NCBI RefSeq assembly: GCF_000709795.1
Contig: NZ_KL503804.1
Coordinates: forward strand, 1-64,000
Direction: 5' to 3'
From: Bartonella bacilliformis Ver097
GTDB taxonomy: Bacteria > Pseudomonadota > Alphaproteobacteria > Rhizobiales > Rhizobiaceae
Length of the DNA stretch: 64,000 bases
This document shows positions 1-9,415 of the stretch, piece after piece. The stretch's first letter is position 1, and every line of letters begins with the position of its first letter. A model generated the notes under the pieces. That model made no database searches, was not told the DNA's origin, and worked only from the letters and a program-made list of their open reading frames with translations. A program made the position numbers and the translations under genes.

Positions 1-7
1 TTAATTT

Positions 8-1927
8 TTATTGAATCGCACATCTGCCACTGCCACACTGATTAAGCAAAGAAGCTCTTGGTAATTGTCTATTGCCTCTTCTATGATCTCCTTCTCCGGT
101 GCAATCTCTTTGAGAGACATAAAGACTTAAAGGAATTTCATCAAGTTGGGCCATTTGATAGGTTATGAGTGAATGAAGTATTTGAGTTCTCCCAACTGAA
201 AGATAATGTATTAATGCGTCTATATTTGTTGTTGGGGTAAGAACATGTCTGAATTGGTCCAAAGTCAAAATGTGTATGTTTGTAGGGATAAGTACTAAGC
301 CTTGGTTTGTCCTTAAAATAGGTTGGGCATGACCAATAACGTTTGTACCATCTCTATTTGACCTGACAATTGAAACATACCAAGCTGTTCCAGGAGGAGC
401 AGTTAACAGGCCTTGAAGTCTACTTCTCATTTCTTCCTCTGTTCTTGCCATAGTTGAAGGTCTCCAATTATATTGAGGTAATAGCATCAATGCTGTTGCG
501 CGCGTTACTCTACTTGTTCGCGTATAAGTATTCTCTCCTGTGTGAAAAGGTAGATTAACGTAAGACATTGTGGATTCAAGTCTTGTTGCAAGTTCAGGAA
601 ATCTAGTACGAAATGAGATAAATGGATCCACTCCTTCATGTGTATCAAAGAAATAACCTCCACTATGACGAGGTCTACCTATATTATCTTCCTGCAATTC
701 AGCGAGCATTTGCAGAGTATGCAGCATACAGGGGCCACAAAAGGCAATATGTTCTTGACCTGCAAAAGTAGAACTTCTAGCTATGTTATATAGTCTTCGT
801 ATCCATTCATTGGTGAGAGTAAAATCAGGAGGTAAAGACCGCTTACTTCGTGTCTTTGAAGTAAAAGTCTGTACAATATTTTCCTTTTTTCCCGGAGCTG
901 GGCAATAAGCTAGTGTATCCCCTAAATTTCCATTGACATAGCGACTCCAACGATCAAAATCATAAGCAAAAAGAAATTCAGATTTAGGAGAATTTTGAGT
1001 ATCTGCTTTCAAGTAATCAGGTTTAACTGTGTAAGGAAAACCCCAACTAGTACCATATTGCGTAACTCGTAAAAAATTACCTTGATGATCTAGAAGTGGC
1101 CCTTCGCGTCCGTATAATTGAGAAATATCCCAGTAACCAATGTCTTTGGTTTCAGAAACAGTATCATCACAAAACTTCCATCTTACCCAATTCCAATTAT
1201 CTGAAGTAGATTGTTGGGAAGCCATACAAGATAATGCTCCTGTGGAAGGAAAATATCTGAAAATATGGCCATTGTCTGGGTTATAATAGAGATCAAAAAG
1301 ATTTGATTTAGATCCATCGTCCGTAATATAATAAGTAGAGAAGCTCGGGCCACTGATGAATTTCCATCCCACGAAAGTTTTGATATTAATATTGACTGGA
1401 GCAGCAATAATCTTTGCCCATGAATCCATCATGCTTAAGGTATGATTGTAGTAATCACCTGAGTTTTTTGAAATAAAAGTGTACCATTTATAGTCTTTAA
1501 CACGAAATTTTTTATCAGCTGTATAAAATGCATTTCCTTCAATGATCCAGCGTTGATTTTCATCGTTGATAACACAGGGTCTTAAGAGGAGATAATCCCA
1601 GTTAGCATTGGAATTTCCGTTAATTCCTGTAACGGAGCTAGGAGCAGTCATGCATAGCCAAATGCCCTTTACATTCCAAGCTATTCTTTGAAAGAGATCA
1701 TATCGAGCGAATTTAACGCTAGGAGAAGAGCAATTATCAATGTAAACGTAACTTTCACCATTCACAAATGCTGGGGCATAGCAATATTCCCCTCCAGTGT
1801 GGACCTTAACGTGAATAGCCTTGTCATGAGGCGTATCCGGGTTCTTTTGCTCTGGCACAGGAGCTGCAGAAGAGGTATGAATATTCAGTAATAGGCTAAA
1901 GAAAAATAAAAACAGTTTCATTTTCAT
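8..1927 (-). CDS. DUF1561 / virulence-modifying family secreted protein (ricin-B-like lectin plus papain-like C-terminal region)
   Basis: A 639-residue exported protein whose overall organisation and length match the DUF1561 (PF07598) family known from pathogenic Leptospira, where members are secreted cytotoxic proteins. Seen directly: a signal peptide at residues 1-21 (lysines, then a phenylalanine/leucine core, cleavage after SSAA); a cysteine- and tryptophan-rich part at about 43-260 with ricin-B-type features (QRW at 125-127, paired cysteines near 92/118 and 234/253); and a C-terminal part from about 365 with FCGPC (Cys397, Cys400), GHAQP (His533) and LIPTN (Asn550). The Cys-His-Asn order and surroundings resemble papain-like cysteine peptidases; that catalytic reading is my inference. 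It lies alone, followed downstream by the window edge and preceded by a gene-free AT-rich region. Family assignment is from memory of the family, not a search. Target and activity in this organism are unknown. Confidence 0.75.
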   Translation of the reverse strand: MKMKLFLFFFSLLLNIHTSSAAPVPEQKNPDTPHDKAIHVKVHTGGEYCYAPAFVNGESYVYIDNCSSPSVKFARYDLFQRIAWNVKGIWLCMTAPSSVTGINGNSNANWDYLLLRPCVINDENQRWIIEGNAFYTADKKFRVKDYKWYTFISKNSGDYYNHTLSMMDSWAKIIAAPVNINIKTFVGWKFISGPSFSTYYITDDGSKSNLFDLYYNPDNGHIFRYFPSTGALSCMASQQSTSDNWNWVRWKFCDDTVSETKDIGYWDISQLYGREGPLLDHQGNFLRVTQYGTSWGFPYTVKPDYLKADTQNSPKSEFLFAYDFDRWSRYVNGNLGDTLAYCPAPGKKENIVQTFTSKTRSKRSLPPDFTLTNEWIRRLYNIARSSTFAGQEHIAFCGPCMLHTLQMLAELQEDNIGRPRHSGGYFFDTHEGVDPFISFRTRFPELATRLESTMSYVNLPFHTGENTYTRTSRVTRATALMLLPQYNWRPSTMARTEEEMRSRLQGLLTAPPGTAWYVSIVRSNRDGTNVIGHAQPILRTNQGLVLIPTNIHILTLDQFRHVLTPTTNIDALIHYLSVGRTQILHSLITYQMAQLDEIPLSLYVSQRDCTGEGDHRRGNRQLPRASLLNQCGSGRCAIQ

Positions 1928-2642
1928 TTTTTTGTTTCCTTTAAAACATCCCTCCCACTATGATGTTGGTAAGTTAATTAGAAAGTTTATACTTTAGACC
2001 TTCCTCAAGAACAGTTTATAGTGTACTCATCAGATTTTTATGGTGATTTATATTGTTTGCTTTCATGATAAACATACTTAAATATCAATAGATTATCTAC
2101 AGAGCACTGATTATGTAATGGTTAACACATTTTCTTATGTTAGTAATCCTATTTCCACTAAGAGTTACAATTAGGATTAAAGAACTACCTAGTGCGTCAA
2201 ACATGTTAAACCTTAGCTGATTTATATAATTGGATATGCCTTGTTCTCGAAATTAATAAAAATATATTTTATAAAATTTGATTAATAAAGATATCTAAAG
2301 TTGAAAATTTTGTTCAAGTTAATTGAAGGGGAATATTGATTAAGGTTAGAAGAAAAAGCGGAGAAAAACTTGTGTAAAAGTATAGTAAATCTCTACTATG
2401 AGGTAAACTGATGTCTTGCTTAACGCAGTGGAATAAAGCTTGTTAATTTTTTATTTTGAGTGTTTTTAAAATAACACACAATATTATCTGCATATATTTG
2501 AAGAAATTATTTTAGAAAATTATAAAAACAAAAAGGAAACCTGTGAGAAAAGCTGAAAATTCTATTCTGTCATCTTGCTATGTTGTTTCTTATTCTTAAA
2601 ATAGATAAACTAAAGCGAAATGTTACATAAAAATAAAAAAAA
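1928..2642. other. Gene-free AT-rich intergenic region
   Basis: About 715 bases between the DUF1561 gene and tRNA-Asn. I see no open frame with coding character, no RNA gene and no clear terminator. It presumably holds the promoter of the minus-strand DUF1561 gene, but no convincing -35/-10 pair stands out in the very AT-rich background. Confidence 0.6.
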
Positions 2643-2717
2643 TGGCTCCCCGGGCCGGATTCGAACCAGCGACCAACCGGTTAACAGCCGGTTGCTCTAC
2701 CGCTGAGCTACCGAGGA
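2643..2717 (-). tRNA. tRNA-Asn (anticodon GTT)
   Basis: The reverse strand folds into a full cloverleaf. The acceptor stem TCCTCGG pairs with CCGGGGA (one G-U pair), the anticodon loop CTGTTAA contains GTT, the T arm carries GGTTCGAATCC, and CCA is encoded at the 3' end. It reads asparagine AAC/AAU codons. It lies divergently from the tRNA-Cys gene that follows on the plus strand. Confidence 0.96.
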
Positions 2718-2854
2718 AGAATATCCAGTCTTTAATTAATGAACAAGGCTATAGCAAAGCAGTATTGATTTGCAAAGAAAAAAATTTCTTTTTTTTAAAA
2801 AATATCAGAAATTCCATAGAAAGAGGAAAAAAGGTTGAAGAAGTTGTCTGTCAC

Positions 2855-2883
2855 TTGACGAATATGTTCTCTTCCCTTATTGA
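2855..2883 (+). promoter_or_regulatory. Predicted promoter of tRNA-Cys
   Basis: TTGACG at 2855-2860, a 17-base spacer, then TATTGA at 2878-2883, 24 bases ahead of the tRNA 5' end. The -35 region and its flanks (CACTTGACGAAT) are nearly identical to the promoter predicted ahead of rpsL at 13800, which supports a real sigma-70-type strong promoter. Confidence 0.6.
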
Positions 2884-2906
2884 CAATTTTCACATTATAT
2901 TGATGA

Positions 2907-2980
2907 GGCCTTGTGGCGGAATGGTTACGCAGAGGACTGCAAATCCTTGTATCCCGGTTCGATTCCGGGCGAGGCCTCCA
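2907..2980 (+). tRNA. tRNA-Cys (anticodon GCA)
   Basis: Cloverleaf on the plus strand. The acceptor GGCCTTG pairs with CGAGGCC, the anticodon loop CTGCAAA gives GCA, the T arm contains GGTTCGATTCC, and 3' CCA is encoded with discriminator T. It serves cysteine UGC/UGU codons. An apparent reading frame across both tRNAs on the plus strand is an artefact of their GC-rich sequence. Confidence 0.96.
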
Positions 2981-3209
2981 ATTTATTTTGATCTATTTAA
3001 TTAGTGCTCTAAAATAAATGGTTTTCTTTTCCTTTTTAATTAAGAACGATTTTCTATGAATATAGACTTGACCGGAATTTTGTTGCAATTGGAGTCTTAT
3101 ATTGACTGGAGCATGCTTTTTTGTCACATTCAAAAGTAAGAGATAATTTGTGTCCTAGCTATTCCACTTTGTTGTGGTGTTTGTCGTAGGTGGGAGAGAA
3201 GAGCTAGTT

Positions 3210-3884
3210 ATGGTTGCAGATTTTACAGAGCTTCGCCGTAAAATGGTTGATAATCAGATTCGTACTGTGGATGTAACGAATTTGTCGGTTCTTGAGGCAT
3301 TTTTAACGGTGCCACGTGAAGATTTTGTACCAGAGGATGTTAAAGATTTAAGTTACCTTGATACTGATATTCTTATTTTTCCACTACAAGGCGATATCCC
3401 TGCGAGTTATTTGATGAGGCCTGCATCTTTAGCAAAGCTGTTACAGCTTGCAGCCGTAAAACCATCGGATAGTATATTAGATATTGGCGCAAATAGTGGT
3501 TATTGTGCAGCCTTGTTTTCAAAGCTTGCTAAATCTGTTATTGCGTTGGAAAGTAATAAGACTCTTTCAAAACAAGCTGCTGAGCTTTTAGAACGTTATC
3601 AGTGTGATAATGTGGTTGTTGTGCATGGATTATTGGAGAAGGGGTATGCTGTTAAGGGACCCTATGATTTAATTTTTATTGAAGGTGCTGTTGATTTTAT
3701 TCCTGATGGTATCTTTGATCAAATGAAAGAAGGAGGGCGCCTTCTTGTGGTTGAAGGACATGGTAATGCTGGTGTTGCGCAAATCTATATAAAGGAAGAA
3801 GGGAGCATTTCAGCTCGTCGTGGTTTTAACCTTTCTGTAAAGCCGCTTTCCGAATTTTTAAGAATACCTGATTTTGTGTTTTAG
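3210..3884 (+). CDS. pcm: Protein-L-isoaspartate O-methyltransferase-like protein
   Basis: A 224-residue SAM-dependent methyltransferase of the Pcm family, which in Rhizobiales often lies directly before a TolC gene as here. The SAM-binding motif I region is visible as DSILDIGANSGYCAALF (about residues 86-102), followed by an acidic ALESN at the end of beta-2. The N-terminus ADFTELRRKMVDNQIRTVDV is typical of the alphaproteobacterial version. I start at the ATG at 3210, preceded by a GGGAGAGAAGAG stretch, rather than at the upstream alternative at 3174, because family members begin around this point. The usual Pcm substrate-loop residues are not obvious, so whether it repairs isoaspartate is uncertain. 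It is probably cytoplasmic. Confidence 0.8.
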   Translation: MVADFTELRRKMVDNQIRTVDVTNLSVLEAFLTVPREDFVPEDVKDLSYLDTDILIFPLQGDIPASYLMRPASLAKLLQLAAVKPSDSILDIGANSGYCAALFSKLAKSVIALESNKTLSKQAAELLERYQCDNVVVVHGLLEKGYAVKGPYDLIFIEGAVDFIPDGIFDQMKEGGRLLVVEGHGNAGVAQIYIKEEGSISARRGFNLSVKPLSEFLRIPDFVF

Positions 3885-3936
3885 TATTTGCAGCACCCAT
3901 GAATAGAAAATAGATGATTAATTTGGGGTTTATATC

Positions 3937-5223
3937 GTGTTTAAAATAAGCAAGAAATTTCAGGTATGTTTGTTACTTACATTGGGAACTTTTGTTTCAG
4001 GATCAGCTTACGCTGATACATTAGAAAATGCTTTAGCTAAAGCTTGTATATATAATGCTAAATTAAACTACGAGCGCGCAGCTATGCGTATAGCAAATGA
4101 TGATATAACAATTGCACGTGCTGGTTTTTTACCGCAAATTGATGGGATTGGGACCTATAATCGAAATAATGCTACAGGTTCTTATAAAAATTCTGGATCC
4201 ATGGAACTAAGAATAAATCAAAGATTGTTTGATTTTATTACACAAAATATGTTTTTATCAGCTCAAGTTAAAATGCAAGCACAGCGTGAATCTTTTCGTA
4301 ATGCTGAACAAAATTTGTTTCTAGATGTTATAAAAGCGTATGCTAACGTATATCAAACACGTCGTATTGCTGAGCTTCGTCAAGAAAATTTAGCGGCTCT
4401 TGAAGAGTTAGTTCGTTCAAATAAAGCAAAGCTTGATATAGGGGAGGTGGCCCAAGTTGATTTTGCTCAGGCACAAGCAGCGCGCTCTTTCGCTGTCTCT
4501 GAGTATAGTCTTGCGCGTTCTGAAGCAAAATCAGCGGAAGCAATTTATCAGCAAGTTGTGGGAGATTATCCCGCAAAGTTGGAGTCTCCTTCAGGGGCAA
4601 AAGAATTACCGGAGAGTCTTGATATTGGTTATCAAATTGCTGTTGTTACGCATCCAGCAATTCTTTACGCAAAATATTTGGTTGATGCTAGTTCATACAA
4701 TGTAAAAGCAAAAGAGGGAGCAATGTTTCCTAAGCTTGATCTTTCTGCATCGGCGTCCTACAATCGAATTTATGGTATTCCTGAGGGAGATGGTGTTTCT
4801 CAATCAATAGGGCTTTCATTAAGCGTTCCGATTTTTGAAGGTGGGCGCACTTCTGCACAGGTTCGCCAATCGAAAGAACAATTTGAGCAGGCTCGTCTTC
4901 AGTTTGATTTGGCTCAAAATGATGTAAAGCAGGCACTCGCTTCTGCGTGGTTTCAATTGGAGGGCACGCGCGCATCTGTTGTAGCTTATAGCGAGAGTGT
5001 ACGTGCTGCAGAAATTGCTCTTAAAGGTCGTATGCAAGAAAACCGTTTAGGGCAGGCAACAACGTTGGATGTTTTAAGGTCCCGCACTGAGTTGATTAAT
5101 GCTCAGATTTCACTAGTAACTGCAGAACGAAATGCTATTATTGCGAGTTATACTGTTCAATCTGCTATTGGTAAACTAACGGCAAGTCATTTAGGATTGA
5201 AGGCTACTCAAGATATTCACTAA
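3937..5223 (+). CDS. tolC: TolC-family outer-membrane efflux channel
   Basis: A 428-residue outer-membrane channel component for type I secretion and drug efflux, exporting across the envelope together with an inner-membrane pump and adaptor encoded elsewhere. Residues 1-26 form a signal peptide ending SGSAYA. The mature protein shows the two OEP-type repeats: an N-terminal half starting DTLENALAKACIYN and a C-terminal half beginning near 225, each rich in long amphipathic helices (for example the EELVRSNKAKLDIGEVAQVD stretch). The Rhizobiales orthologue is called BepC in Brucella. The start is a GTG at 3937, 50 bases after the Pcm gene, so the two may be cotranscribed. Length is normal for the family. 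Confidence 0.92.
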   Translation: MFKISKKFQVCLLLTLGTFVSGSAYADTLENALAKACIYNAKLNYERAAMRIANDDITIARAGFLPQIDGIGTYNRNNATGSYKNSGSMELRINQRLFDFITQNMFLSAQVKMQAQRESFRNAEQNLFLDVIKAYANVYQTRRIAELRQENLAALEELVRSNKAKLDIGEVAQVDFAQAQAARSFAVSEYSLARSEAKSAEAIYQQVVGDYPAKLESPSGAKELPESLDIGYQIAVVTHPAILYAKYLVDASSYNVKAKEGAMFPKLDLSASASYNRIYGIPEGDGVSQSIGLSLSVPIFEGGRTSAQVRQSKEQFEQARLQFDLAQNDVKQALASAWFQLEGTRASVVAYSESVRAAEIALKGRMQENRLGQATTLDVLRSRTELINAQISLVTAERNAIIASYTVQSAIGKLTASHLGLKATQDIH

Positions 5224-5405
5224 AAACATAAGAAAGATGCGTTTTTTGTGTTTAAGTAATTTTGGAATGTTATTTTCTGTTACTAAAGTGAAGAAAAGTT
5301 GTGTGTGTTATTATATTCAGTATGAAGAGATGTGTTAATCGTGTAATTATTTTGTTAAACTGATAGAATGGTTTTTGTTTTTGCATTTTTGAGAGGTGTT
5401 TAGGT

Positions 5406-5969
5406 ATGGTACAAAGTTCGAGTGCATTGCGTGAGCCAAGTATGGATGAAATTTTAACATCTATTCGTGAAATAATCGAAGAAAATGCAATTCAGGCTGA
5501 TCAGGTTTCAAATAAAGTCGTTATGACTAATTCTTCTTCTGAAAAGAACTCAACAGTACCGCTAGAAAGCCTTGATGAATCAGCTTTATCTGTTGATGAT
5601 GCAATAAAAGCTTTAGCGGATCGTATTGGTATTCCCTCTGATGATGAAGATTTATCTTTTGTGCATATGAAAAACAATGCGGAAGTAGAAAATAATACAG
5701 TTGGTTTGGATATGCAAAAGATGAAATTTTTCTCTGAAGAACAGATGTCTGTTCATAAAACAGGACAAGCTGATACCCATGTATCTCAGCAAGGGAACAC
5801 GATTTCTGATTGTGTAGGATCGTCTGCATGTTTTGTTTCTTCTGCGGAGAAGATTGCAGAAGATATATTACGTCCAGCTATAGCAGAATGGTTGCAGCGT
5901 GAATTGCCTGTTGTTCTTGAGAAAATTTTGCGTGAAGAGATCGTTAAAACAATTAAAAAATTACCTTAA
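5406..5969 (+). CDS. popZ: PopZ-type polar organizing protein (DUF2497)
   Basis: A 187-residue protein with the architecture of PopZ, the cell-pole scaffold that anchors ParB-origin complexes and cell-cycle regulators in alphaproteobacteria. The N-terminal helix EPSMDEILTSIREIIEE (about 9-25) is the signature partner-binding segment. Residues about 45-135 are an acidic low-complexity linker. The C-terminal 45 residues (AEDILRPAIAEWL to the end) are the helical oligomerisation domain. The neighbourhood, directly upstream of valS, is the same as in Caulobacter. The linker has little recognisable conservation, as expected. A good GAGAGG-type ribosome site precedes the ATG at 5406. Confidence 0.88.
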   Translation: MVQSSSALREPSMDEILTSIREIIEENAIQADQVSNKVVMTNSSSEKNSTVPLESLDESALSVDDAIKALADRIGIPSDDEDLSFVHMKNNAEVENNTVGLDMQKMKFFSEEQMSVHKTGQADTHVSQQGNTISDCVGSSACFVSSAEKIAEDILRPAIAEWLQRELPVVLEKILREEIVKTIKKLP

Positions 5970-6134
5970 ATTCTAGGCAGTCATTATTTTTAGCGGTCGG
6001 GTATTTTATTTACCATAAAAAGCGATTTTTCAGTTTTGCAAGCTGTTTTAAGTAAGTAGCTTATAGACCATGTGATTAGGTATTCAATCATAAGTTGTGT
6101 TTTTGGGGAACGCTGGTAACAAGTGGGTAGAAAA

Positions 6135-8861
6135 ATGCTAGAAAAAACCTATGACGCTGCTGCCGTAGAGCCACGTATTGCGAAGCAGTGGGAAACACGT
6201 GGTGCTTTTAAAGCAGGAGCAGGTTCAAAACCGTGCACAGAAGCTTTCTGTGTTATGCTTCCGCCACCAAATGTAACTGGTTCATTGCATATGGGGCATG
6301 CATTAAATGCAACAATTCAAGATATTATGGTGCGTTTTCAGCGGATGCATGGTAAAAATGTGCTATGGCAGCCTGGCATGGATCATGCAGGGATTGCAAC
6401 GCAAATGGTGGTTGAACGTCAACTTGCAGAGCGTCAGGAACCAACTCGCCAAGAAATGGGGCGAGAAAAATTTATTGAGCGTGTTTGGAAATGGCGCCAT
6501 GAAGCTGGTGGCATCATTTCTAGTCAACTGCGGCGTCTTGGTGTTTCATGTGATTGGTCGCGTGAGCGCTTTACAATGGATGAAGGTTTATCAGAGGCTG
6601 TTCGTGAGGTTTTTGTTAGGCTTTATAAGCAGGGGTTAATATATAAGGACAAGCGTCTAGTTAATTGGGATCCAAAATTATTAACAGCTATCTCGGATCT
6701 TGAAGTTGAGTCAAAAGAAATTCAAGGTCATTTATGGCATTTTAGGTATCCGCTTGAAGGTAAAATTTTTGATCAAGATGATCCTACAACTTTTATAATA
6801 ATTGCGACAACACGTCCTGAAACAATGCTTGGTGATACAGGAATTGCAGTTAATCCTAGAGATCATCGCTATAAAGATCTCATAGGTAAAAATGCTATTT
6901 TACCATTTGTGGGGCGTAAGTTATTGATTGTTGGTGATGATTATGCTGACCCTGAAGAAGGAAGCGGTGCTGTAAAAATCACGCCGGCACATGATTTTAA
7001 TGATTTTGAAATTGGGCAAAAGAATAATTTGCCTTTGATCAATATTTTTACGCAGAGAGCTAAAATATTTTTGCGTGATAATGAAGCATTCTTTGATGGT
7101 TTGGTTGTATCGGATCAATTAAAAGCGTTGGTAAAGGATCTAGATCAATCTGATCGTTTTGTTGCGCGGGATCGAATTGTTTCTCTTATGGAAGAAGGGG
7201 GATATTTAGTAACAGTTGATGATCATTTGCATACTGTTCCTCATGGTGATCGAAGTGGGGTTCCCATTGAACCGCTTTTAACAGATCAATGGTATGTCAA
7301 TGCTGAAAAATTAGCAAAGCCAGCGATAGAGGTTGTTCATCAGGGAAAGGTGCAATTTGTTCCGGATAATTGGAAAAAAACCTATTTTAATTGGATGGAA
7401 AATATTCAACCGTGGTGTATCTCTCGCCAATTGTGGTGGGGACATCAGATTCCTGCTTGGTATGGTCCTGATGGTAAGGTTTTTGTTGAAAAAAATGAAA
7501 AAGAGGCGTTAGCTTCAGCTTTATCTTATTATAGCAAAGAAGTTAAACTAATTCGTGATAAGGATGTTTTGGATACTTGGTTCTCATCAGCTCTTTGGCC
7601 TTTTTCGACTTTAGGTTGGCCTCATAAAACTACTGAATTAACGACATTTTATCCAACATCTTTATCGGTTACCGGATTTGATATTATTTTTTTCTGGGTT
7701 GCTCGTATGATGATGATGGGTATTCACTTTATGGGTGAGGCACCTTTTCCAATCGTTTATGTTCACGCTCTTGTACGGGATTCACATGGCGCGAAAATGT
7801 CCAAGTCTAAAGGAAACATTGTTGATCCATTAGAGCTCATTGATCAATATAGTGCAGATGCGTTGCGTTTTACCTTAGCGATTATGGCAGCACAAGGTCG
7901 TGATGTAAAACTTGATCCTTCTCGTATTGCAGGTTACCGCAATTTTGCTACAAAATTGTGGAATGCGGCTCGGTTTGCAGAAATTAATAACGTTAAGCAT
8001 GATTTAGCGTTTAAGCCAGAACAAACAAAACTTGCATTTAACCGTTGGATTTTAACAGAATTATCTAAGACGGTTTCGATAGTGACTTCTAATATTGAAA
8101 ATTATAAATTTAATGAAGCTGCTAGCGCACTTTACCGATTTATTTGGAATGCATTATGTGATTGGTATCTTGAATTTCTTAAACCTATATTTCAGGGAGG
8201 AGATGAAGATTCTAAGAAAGAAGCACAAGCATGTACTGCTTGGGTACTAGATGAGGTTTATAAGCTTCTCCATCCTTTTATGCCCTATATAACAGAGGAG
8301 TTGTGGTCGCTTACAGCAATGCCAGGTACAAAGCGTGAAGAGATGTTGGCATTGACACAGTGGCCACAGATAATATTTGCAGATGAAGAAGCTGCAGCTG
8401 ATGTTAATTGGCTTATTGATATTATTAGTGGTATTCGTTCTATTCGCTCTGAGATGAATATTCCAGCAGCTGCACTTGCACCTCTTGTTATCATCACGGA
8501 AGGTGGAGAAGAAATACAGGAACGTGTACAACGTTATGAGGCTATTCTTAAGAGGTTAGCACGTGTTGGGACAATTTGTTTTTCTAACAAAATTCCAGAA
8601 AGATCAGCCCAAATGATTTTAGGAAAGGAAACTTTTTATTTATTGTTGGGGCAGTTGATTGATTTAGATTCTGAACGTACACGCTTGATGAAAGATATTA
8701 GTAAAATCGAACAAGATATTGAAAAAATATCAATTAAATTAAACAATCCAAAATTTATAGAAAATGCAAAACTAGAAATTGTTGAAAGTGAACGTAAAAG
8801 AATCCTAGAATTGTACGCTGCAAGAGAGAAGGCTTCTGTTGCTTTAGAGCGGCTGGCTTAG
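6135..8861 (+). CDS. valS: Valyl-tRNA synthetase
   Basis: A class I aminoacyl-tRNA synthetase of 908 residues that charges tRNA-Val. The HIGH-type motif is HMGH at residues 52-55, following PPPNVTGSL, and KMSKS lies at 554-558. The connective-polypeptide editing domain sits between them (TTRPETMLGDTGIAVNP region), then the anticodon-binding domain and a C-terminal coiled coil rich in Lys/Glu that ends the protein. I prefer the ATG at 6135 over the GTG at 6123 because family proteins begin MLEKTYD. It follows popZ by 165 bases. Length and motifs are normal. Confidence 0.97.
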   Translation: MLEKTYDAAAVEPRIAKQWETRGAFKAGAGSKPCTEAFCVMLPPPNVTGSLHMGHALNATIQDIMVRFQRMHGKNVLWQPGMDHAGIATQMVVERQLAERQEPTRQEMGREKFIERVWKWRHEAGGIISSQLRRLGVSCDWSRERFTMDEGLSEAVREVFVRLYKQGLIYKDKRLVNWDPKLLTAISDLEVESKEIQGHLWHFRYPLEGKIFDQDDPTTFIIIATTRPETMLGDTGIAVNPRDHRYKDLIGKNAILPFVGRKLLIVGDDYADPEEGSGAVKITPAHDFNDFEIGQKNNLPLINIFTQRAKIFLRDNEAFFDGLVVSDQLKALVKDLDQSDRFVARDRIVSLMEEGGYLVTVDDHLHTVPHGDRSGVPIEPLLTDQWYVNAEKLAKPAIEVVHQGKVQFVPDNWKKTYFNWMENIQPWCISRQLWWGHQIPAWYGPDGKVFVEKNEKEALASALSYYSKEVKLIRDKDVLDTWFSSALWPFSTLGWPHKTTELTTFYPTSLSVTGFDIIFFWVARMMMMGIHFMGEAPFPIVYVHALVRDSHGAKMSKSKGNIVDPLELIDQYSADALRFTLAIMAAQGRDVKLDPSRIAGYRNFATKLWNAARFAEINNVKHDLAFKPEQTKLAFNRWILTELSKTVSIVTSNIENYKFNEAASALYRFIWNALCDWYLEFLKPIFQGGDEDSKKEAQACTAWVLDEVYKLLHPFMPYITEELWSLTAMPGTKREEMLALTQWPQIIFADEEAAADVNWLIDIISGIRSIRSEMNIPAAALAPLVIITEGGEEIQERVQRYEAILKRLARVGTICFSNKIPERSAQMILGKETFYLLLGQLIDLDSERTRLMKDISKIEQDIEKISIKLNNPKFIENAKLEIVESERKRILELYAAREKASVALERLA

Positions 8862-9415
8862 TTATTTTCTGGTTCATTATTATATTATTATAATAAATTT
8901 GGGATTTTTAATGCTTTATTTTATCGTGGGAAAACATTTCAAATGTGTATGCAAAAATTCATGATTAGCATGTGACAGTAAGATGAAATCAGGTGATTTT
9001 GATAAAAAATAATGGATGCCACAAGTGGACAATGGCTGTGAAGGTTTTTCTAAAAAAATATTTTAAAGATAGGGGATGAAAAAAATTTGTAGCAGGTAAT
9101 GCAGTGATATTCGCCTGCAACCAAGAAAGGAAATTTTCTTGCTCAGACTATACCTGGAAATATGGTACTGCAAAAAAGAAAAGTAGCTCGTTGTTCAGCA
9201 CTATTAATTGCAATTTACAATAAAGTCAGTACAGGAGCTAAAAATTAGCGTCATTTTATGAAAAGGTAAATTTTTGTTATTTAAAATAGAATGCGTGGCA
9301 GAATTGTTAGATAGCTGATTATAGAAAGCAGCTTGTTAGTTATGATTTGGGCGTAGAAATTTAGCCTTTTATTATATGGTCTGTAATAGAGATAGCCCAA
9401 ACACAGCATCACAAT
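8862..9415. other. Intergenic region, possible decayed coding sequence
   Basis: About 550 bases between the convergent valS and gltL genes. Several short frames of 35-50 codons (for example around 9090-9230, in two overlapping plus-strand frames) have amino acid compositions that look somewhat protein-like, but none has a start, ribosome site or recognisable family. I call no gene here. Confidence 0.4.

Noticed and set aside
2642-3004. Plus-strand frame of 120 codons
   Set aside because: It runs through tRNA-Asn (antisense) and tRNA-Cys; its coding look comes from the tRNA sequences.
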